Source of the DNA: Candidatus Baldrarchaeota archaeon
GTDB taxonomy: Archaea > Asgardarchaeota > Baldrarchaeia > Baldrarchaeales > DXJG01
Assembly (NCBI GenBank): GCA_016840485.1
Contig: JAEOSG010000013.1
Span: 1 to 33,127 of the forward strand
Reading direction: 5' to 3'
Length of the DNA stretch: 33,127 bases
Under the pieces are notes generated by a model. The model saw nothing but the letters and a program-made list of their open reading frames with translations, made no database searches and was not told the origin of the DNA. Shown one piece after another: positions 28,579 to 33,127 of this stretch. The translations under genes and the position numbers were made by a program. The first letter of the stretch is position 1; every line of letters starts with the position of its first letter.

Positions 28579-29598
28579 ATGGAAAAAACCATCGAATTAT
28601 CCCATGGTGCTGGCGGGACATTAATGGAATTGCTGATAAAACAAGTAATAGTACCTAAATTCAAAAAGAGAACTGTTGGCGGCCTAGGTTTGGATGATTT
28701 AGATGACGGGGCAACAATTCCACTAAATAATTATGAAATAGTTGTCACAGCTGATGGTCACACGGTGGATCCTCTCTTCTTTCCAGGTGGGGATATTGGT
28801 ACTTTAGCCGTTTCCGGGACAATAAATGATCTAGCTGTAATGGGAGCTAAACCAATAGCAATAACCACTGCATTAATAATAGAGGAAGGTTTCTCAATTA
28901 GCGATCTTGAAAAAATATTAGATTCAATGGCAAAAGTGGCTGAAGAAACTAACGTGGCTGTAATTGCTGGTGATACAAAAGTAATGCCGAGAAATCATAT
29001 AGATAAATTAGTGATAGCAACTTCCGGGATAGGTTTAGCTAAAAGAGGACAAGTTATAAGTGATGCAGGTCTTAAACCTGGAGATAAAATTATTGTAACT
29101 GGAACAATAGGAGATCATGGCATAGCACTGCTAGCGGTTAGAGAAGGATTAGATTTTGAAACCGAACTTAAATCAGACGTGGCTCCAATATGGGAAACGA
29201 TAGAAGCGGCATTAAACGTTGGAGGAATAACAGCAATGAAAGATCCGACAAGAGGAGGATTAGCATCGGCATTAAACGACCTAGCAGAGAAATCAAAGGT
29301 TTCTATCTGGGTAAATGAAGAATCGATACCTGTTAGGGGAGAAGTCAGAGCAGCTGCTGAAATGCTAGGAATTGATCCTCTTGAAGTTACAAACGAAGGA
29401 AAAGCAGTAATCGGGGTAAATGCTGAATATGCTGAGGAAGTCCTAGAAGCAGTAAGAAAAACTAAGTACGGAAAGGATGCGCAGATCATTGGAGAAGTTA
29501 AAAAAGAGAAACCTGGGTATGTCTTCCTTAAAACCGTAGTAGGCGGAGTAAGAGTACTTGAAAAGCCGTATGGAGAACCGATACCACGAGTATGCTAA
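28579..29598 (+). CDS. hypE: Hydrogenase expression/formation protein HypE
   Basis: 339 aa; LSHGAGGTLMELLI, LDDGATIPL, TADGHTVDPLFFPGGDIG, GDTKVMPR, DPTRGGLASALND, C-terminal PRVC carrying the thiocarboxamide-accepting cysteine. SD AAAGGAGG upstream. Confidence 0.97.
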   Translation: MEKTIELSHGAGGTLMELLIKQVIVPKFKKRTVGGLGLDDLDDGATIPLNNYEIVVTADGHTVDPLFFPGGDIGTLAVSGTINDLAVMGAKPIAITTALIIEEGFSISDLEKILDSMAKVAEETNVAVIAGDTKVMPRNHIDKLVIATSGIGLAKRGQVISDAGLKPGDKIIVTGTIGDHGIALLAVREGLDFETELKSDVAPIWETIEAALNVGGITAMKDPTRGGLASALNDLAEKSKVSIWVNEESIPVRGEVRAAAEMLGIDPLEVTNEGKAVIGVNAEYAEEVLEAVRKTKYGKDAQIIGEVKKEKPGYVFLKTVVGGVRVLEKPYGEPIPRVC

Positions 29599-29750
29599 TT
29601 CGATAAACATAAATGTTGCGAAAACGTAAATAGAATTTTATGATATTAGTTTAGTATTTCAGAATCAGATATCACATCATATAACATTATTTCTTGTTTT
29701 TAATGATTTTAAGCGAGATAAAAGCAAATAAAACAAAAAGATTAAAATAA

Positions 29751-30137
29751 CTATGCTAATATATTAAGAATCTTCCGCAAATTCATCATTATTAAACCAA
29801 GTTGTGCTCTGGCATCTGAACCAGCGAGGGCTATAAGAGACAGGGTAGGCGACGAAGCAATTATAACATAGCCTTCATCACCAACTAAATGGACTTCTTT
29901 AATCATACCCTTACCTAATTCCTTACTTAGACTATCTAGTTCTTGAACAATCTTTGCGAGTTTCATTAATGTGGTTTCGCTTGGACTTCTAGAGATAGAT
30001 TCGGAGGAAATAATATTTCCATCTCTTGAAATGGCAATTATACCTTCAATAGCGGTTATTTCATCCATTAATTTTAAGAGCATTTTTCTGATTCTTTCTA
30101 CATCATGCATTCTCTTCACTTCCCGTAAATAAGCCAT
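29751..30137 (-). CDS. Roadblock/LC7 domain protein (1)
   Basis: 128 aa; ITAIEGIIAISRDGNIISSE...IVQELDSLSKELGKGMIKEVHLVGDEGYVIIASSPTLSLIALAGSDARAQLGLIMMNLRK matches the roadblock/LC7 pattern. Confidence 0.85.
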   Translation of the reverse strand: MAYLREVKRMHDVERIRKMLLKLMDEITAIEGIIAISRDGNIISSESISRSPSETTLMKLAKIVQELDSLSKELGKGMIKEVHLVGDEGYVIIASSPTLSLIALAGSDARAQLGLIMMNLRKILNILA

Positions 30138-30291
30138 ATAGTTTATTAGCGGCTAGTTATATTTAAATTAACCCCTTAGTCACACTTCTTTTAAACATCG
30201 GAATTTATTAAAAAATTTTAATTCTTACACTAAGGTTTAAAAGAAAGTTAATATGATATTTTTGTGAGCATAAACGATTAAGGGAAGTAAT

Positions 30292-30576
30292 ATGATTAGC
30301 CAGAAATGGATAAAAGACACTATAGAAAGACTATCTAGCCACGAAGGTGTCAAAGGAGTTGTAATTACGAGCGCTGAAGGAATACCATTAAGTTCCACGT
30401 TAAGTTCTGATGAAACAGAAAAAATAGCAGCATTTGTTACATCAATTGTTGATAAAGCAAAGAAAATAATTAATGAACTGGGAACGGGTAAGCTTAACTT
30501 TCTAACAGTTGATGCATCCAAAAAAGAACTACTCATAGCGCCCGAGAAAGATTACATTTTAGTAGTTTTACGATAA
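30292..30576 (+). CDS. Roadblock/LC7 domain protein (2), short
   Basis: 94 aa; HEGVKGVVITSAEGIPLSSTLSSDETEKIAAFVTSIVDKAKKIINELGTGKLNFLTVDASKKELLIAPEKDYILVVL. Confidence 0.85.
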   Translation: MISQKWIKDTIERLSSHEGVKGVVITSAEGIPLSSTLSSDETEKIAAFVTSIVDKAKKIINELGTGKLNFLTVDASKKELLIAPEKDYILVVLR

Positions 30577-30607
30577 TGTTAAATTGTTTATTATGAAGGT
30601 GTAAATT

Positions 30608-31072
30608 ATGATAGATGTTAAATTATTTGAGAAAATCCTCAGCGACCTCATTAAGAGTGAAAGTGGAATCAGGAAAGTCATTCTTGTGGATAGAACAGGA
30701 CTTACAATTGCGCATGCATCAAAATTTTCCTATTACCCGGTGGATATAGATGGAATAGGAGCCATTGCAAGTGCTGTCTTTGTTGCAAGTGAAGAACAAG
30801 GAAAAAATCTGGACATAGGAGAGTTAATGTTAGTAACCTCGGAATTTGAACAAGGAAAAATCTTTGCTGCAAGCTGCGGAAAAGGAGTATTATGCGTAAT
30901 AACAGATTCTGATGTTAACATAGGAATGGTGCGACTATTAATGAAAAGGGCAGCCACAGAACTGGAAAAAGTTCTAGACGAATTTCTTTCCGAGCAACCC
31001 ACACTACCAGCAACAGAAGAAAAGACGCGTGAGAAGCTAAAGTCAGCATTAGACAAATTGGAAGAATTTTAA
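30608..31072 (+). CDS. Roadblock/LC7-like protein (3) with C-terminal helical extension
   Basis: 154 aa; SGIRKVILVDRTGLTIAHAS...IDGIGAIASAVFVASEEQGKNLDIGELMLVTSEFEQGKIFAASCGKGVLCVITD, then the charged tail EQPTLPATEEKTREKLKSALDKLEEF. Confidence 0.78.
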   Translation: MIDVKLFEKILSDLIKSESGIRKVILVDRTGLTIAHASKFSYYPVDIDGIGAIASAVFVASEEQGKNLDIGELMLVTSEFEQGKIFAASCGKGVLCVITDSDVNIGMVRLLMKRAATELEKVLDEFLSEQPTLPATEEKTREKLKSALDKLEEF

Positions 31073-31096
31073 CACTTTTTTGGGAGCGTTAGAGCA

Positions 31097-31678
31097 TTGA
31101 AAAAGGACAAAGATGGAAGAGTACATTTCAAAATCGTATTCTGGGGGCCTTCCTTATCGGGAAAAACCACTTCACTTAGATGGATATATAGTAATGTATC
31201 AGGGTTATCGAAAGGTGGATTTACCTCTATTGAGGACCCTACTGGGAGAACGTTATACTTTGACTATACACCGTTATCGGCTAGCGGTGATGTAATATTT
31301 GATGTTTACACAGTAGCGGGTCAAAAAAGACACAAGCATCAACGAAAAATAATTTTACAAGGGGTAGATGGTATAATTTTTGTAGCTGACTCAGATCCTT
31401 CACAGCTTGATGCAAATGGGGAAAGTATGGAAGAATTGAAGGAATTATTAAAAGATCGTCTCGGAACAGAGGTTCCACTAGTGATAATGATTAACAAAAG
31501 GGATCTGCCAAATGCTGCAGATAAAGAGGAAATTTTAGAGAAACTTAATATTGCAACCATGGATGTACCTATATATGAAACAATTGCAACAAAAGGAATA
31601 GGTATAAAAAGAGCTTTCCAAGCAATTGCTAGGGAAGTTTTATTAAGAAAACTCTACAATTTAAAGACCATGACATAA
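31097..31678 (+). CDS. MglA-like small Ras-superfamily GTPase
   Basis: 193 aa from TTG; G1 GPSLSGKTT, MglA-type G3 YTVAGQ (no DxxG aspartate), KIILQGVDGIIFVADSDPSQLDANGESMEELKELL, G4 NKRD, G5-like ETIATKGIGIKRAFQAIAREVL. Confidence 0.88.
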   Translation: MKKDKDGRVHFKIVFWGPSLSGKTTSLRWIYSNVSGLSKGGFTSIEDPTGRTLYFDYTPLSASGDVIFDVYTVAGQKRHKHQRKIILQGVDGIIFVADSDPSQLDANGESMEELKELLKDRLGTEVPLVIMINKRDLPNAADKEEILEKLNIATMDVPIYETIATKGIGIKRAFQAIAREVLLRKLYNLKTMT

Positions 31679-31742
31679 AATACACAACTTATGTAATTAT
31701 TAAATTAGTGGTCTAAAATAAGCTGCAAACAAGGTGACAACC

Positions 31743-32114
31743 ATGTCCGAGTCGAGTAGTGAAACCTTAGAAGACGTACTTAAGGATCTTGAAGCTACGG
31801 TACCCGATATAGAGGCTGCTGCAATCGTTAGCATAGAAGGACTGCCAATTGCCTCAGCGTTGCCCACCGACGTAGATGAAACCCGAGTAGCTGCTATGAC
31901 AGCAGCTATGTTATCTCTAGGAGAAAGAGCTGCATCAGAGCTAGGAAAAGGAGAGCTAGAACAAATATTCGTTAAAGGTAAAGAGGGATATATAGTTACA
32001 ATGAGCGCTGGACCAAGTGCTGTGTTAACTGTGACAGCAAGAAAACAAGCAAAATTGGGCTTGATTTTTCACTACATGAAACAAGCAGCAGAAAAAATAT
32101 CAAAAATGATTTAA
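31743..32114 (+). CDS. Roadblock/LC7 domain protein (4)
   Basis: DIEAAAIVSIEGLPIASALPTDVDETRVAAMTAAMLSLGERAASELGKGELEQIFVKGKEGYIVTMSAGPSAVLTVTARKQAKLGLIFHYMKQAAEKI. ATG at 31743 follows AGGTGACAACC; the ORF track starts at the upstream 31734 codon. Confidence 0.9.
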   Translation: MSESSSETLEDVLKDLEATVPDIEAAAIVSIEGLPIASALPTDVDETRVAAMTAAMLSLGERAASELGKGELEQIFVKGKEGYIVTMSAGPSAVLTVTARKQAKLGLIFHYMKQAAEKISKMI

Positions 32115-32144
32115 AAATAGTATTAATAAAGCTAGGGGAAACAT

Positions 32145-32909
32145 ATGCGTATACTTGCACCAATATACAAACTTTACGAGTGGTTATTGTGGAAGCAAAT
32201 AAAACAAGGAGAAAAACCAAAACATATCGGCGTAATCCTAGACGGAAATAGACGTTATGCAAGACAACTAGGATTAGAAACATGGAATGGACATAAAATA
32301 GGTGCTGAAAAAGTAAAAGATTTCTTAGAATGGTGCTGGGAAGCAGGAATAAAGGTTGTAACCCTCTATGTTTTCAGCACAGAAAACTTCAATCGCAATA
32401 AAAGAGAAGTAGAAGAAATAATGAGACTGGCCAAACAAAAATTTGAAGAAGTTCTTACAGATCCTCGAATTCATAAACATCAAGTTAGAATAAAAGCCAT
32501 AGGAAGGCTGCACCTGCTACCCAAAGATTTACGTGATATCATAAGGAAAGCAGAAGAGGAAACTAAATCGTATAACAAATATTTCTTAAATGTTGCAATA
32601 GGATATGGTGGACGTGCCGAAATAGTTGATGCGTTCAGAAAAATTGCAAAAATGGTAGCAGAAGGGAAACTCAACCCTGAATTAATAGATGAAAATCTTG
32701 TCGAAAAACATTTATACACTGCAGGTTTACCGGATCCGGATCTTATTATCCGTACATCTGGTGAAGAAAGGCTCTCAGGTTTTCTTCTTTGGCAGTCAGC
32801 GTATTCTGAATTCTATTTCCTAGATGTTTATTGGCCTGCAATTAGAAAAATAGATTTATGGCGTGCTATAAGAACCTATCAGCAACGACAACGACGATTT
32901 GGACGATGA
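32145..32909 (+). CDS. uppS: cis-prenyltransferase (undecaprenyl/polyprenyl diphosphate synthase family)
   Basis: 254 aa; HIGVILDGNRRYARQLGLETWNGHKIGAEKVKDFLEWCWEAGIKVVTLYVFSTENFNR, GYGGRAEIVDA, PDPDLIIRTSGEERLSGFLLWQSAYSEFYF. Confidence 0.97.
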   Translation: MRILAPIYKLYEWLLWKQIKQGEKPKHIGVILDGNRRYARQLGLETWNGHKIGAEKVKDFLEWCWEAGIKVVTLYVFSTENFNRNKREVEEIMRLAKQKFEEVLTDPRIHKHQVRIKAIGRLHLLPKDLRDIIRKAEEETKSYNKYFLNVAIGYGGRAEIVDAFRKIAKMVAEGKLNPELIDENLVEKHLYTAGLPDPDLIIRTSGEERLSGFLLWQSAYSEFYFLDVYWPAIRKIDLWRAIRTYQQRQRRFGR

Positions 32910-32925
32910 CGTCCACTTACTCAAA

Positions 32926-33127
32926 TTATACATTTTCTTCCTTAACTAAGATAATGTCTTCGACTGCGTTGAGCCAGCGATATGGGATTAATATCCTCTG
33001 TTTACCGTTCGATGACTTAGTACTTACATCGATTTTCGCGACTTCTTTTTTTCTTAAATCAACTATAACGTCGACAACAGTTCCAATATACTTACCTAGA
33101 ATACTATATACTTTTTTACCGAGAAGG
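32926..33127 (-). CDS. PRC-barrel domain protein (5' end truncated by window edge); not in ORF track
   Basis: Reverse-strand translation LLGKKVYSILGKYIGTVVDVIVDLRKKEVAKIDVSTKSSNGKQRILIPYRWLNAVEDIILVKEENV*; typical PRC-barrel 'GKxVYsxxGkyiGtVxDvxvD' pattern. Confidence 0.82.
   Translation of the reverse strand, partial: LLGKKVYSILGKYIGTVVDVIVDLRKKEVAKIDVSTKSSNGKQRILIPYRWLNAVEDIILVKEENV

Noticed and set aside
30237-32283. Antisense ORFs across the roadblock/GTPase cluster (30237-30536, 30733-31056, 31281-31478, 31339-31560, 31996-32283)
   Set aside because: Shadow ORFs opposite recognised roadblock/GTPase genes.
1-33127. CRISPR arrays, transposons, tRNA or rRNA genes
   Set aside because: No repeated spacer-like units, transposase motifs or tRNA/rRNA signature sequences noticed by eye; a tRNAscan-SE/Infernal run would be needed to exclude fully.

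Overview
AT-rich archaeal chromosomal window, densely packed with informational and housekeeping genes. Gene content (Nop5/fibrillarin, Gar1, TFB, an RPC34-like protein, S8e, an untracked S30e, SRP19, GatD/GatE, archaeal Trm1 and Trm-G10, RNase Z, RNase HII, UPF0200/0201/0216) fits an archaeon outside classical Euryarchaeota (TACK or Asgard-like); this placement is inference. I added three CDSs missing from the ORF track: the C-terminus of a UPF0200-like kinase (1-183), ribosomal protein S30e (13530-13691, minus) and a truncated PRC-barrel protein at the right edge. The best candidate for an undescribed system is 29751-32909(+): an MglA-like small GTPase embedded among four divergent roadblock/LC7 proteins, followed by a cis-prenyltransferase and a convergent PRC-barrel gene. 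Secondary points: a gar1-tfb-rpc34 cluster with a cysteine-rich RPC34-like protein, a winged-helix regulator fused to an S-layer-like C-terminal domain and ending in a perfect EF-hand loop, a radical SAM enzyme with a CX4CX2C motif, a possible Shine-Dalgarno-sequestering hairpin at glmS, and several inverted repeats in promoter regions. No tRNA, rRNA, CRISPR array or transposase was recognised.
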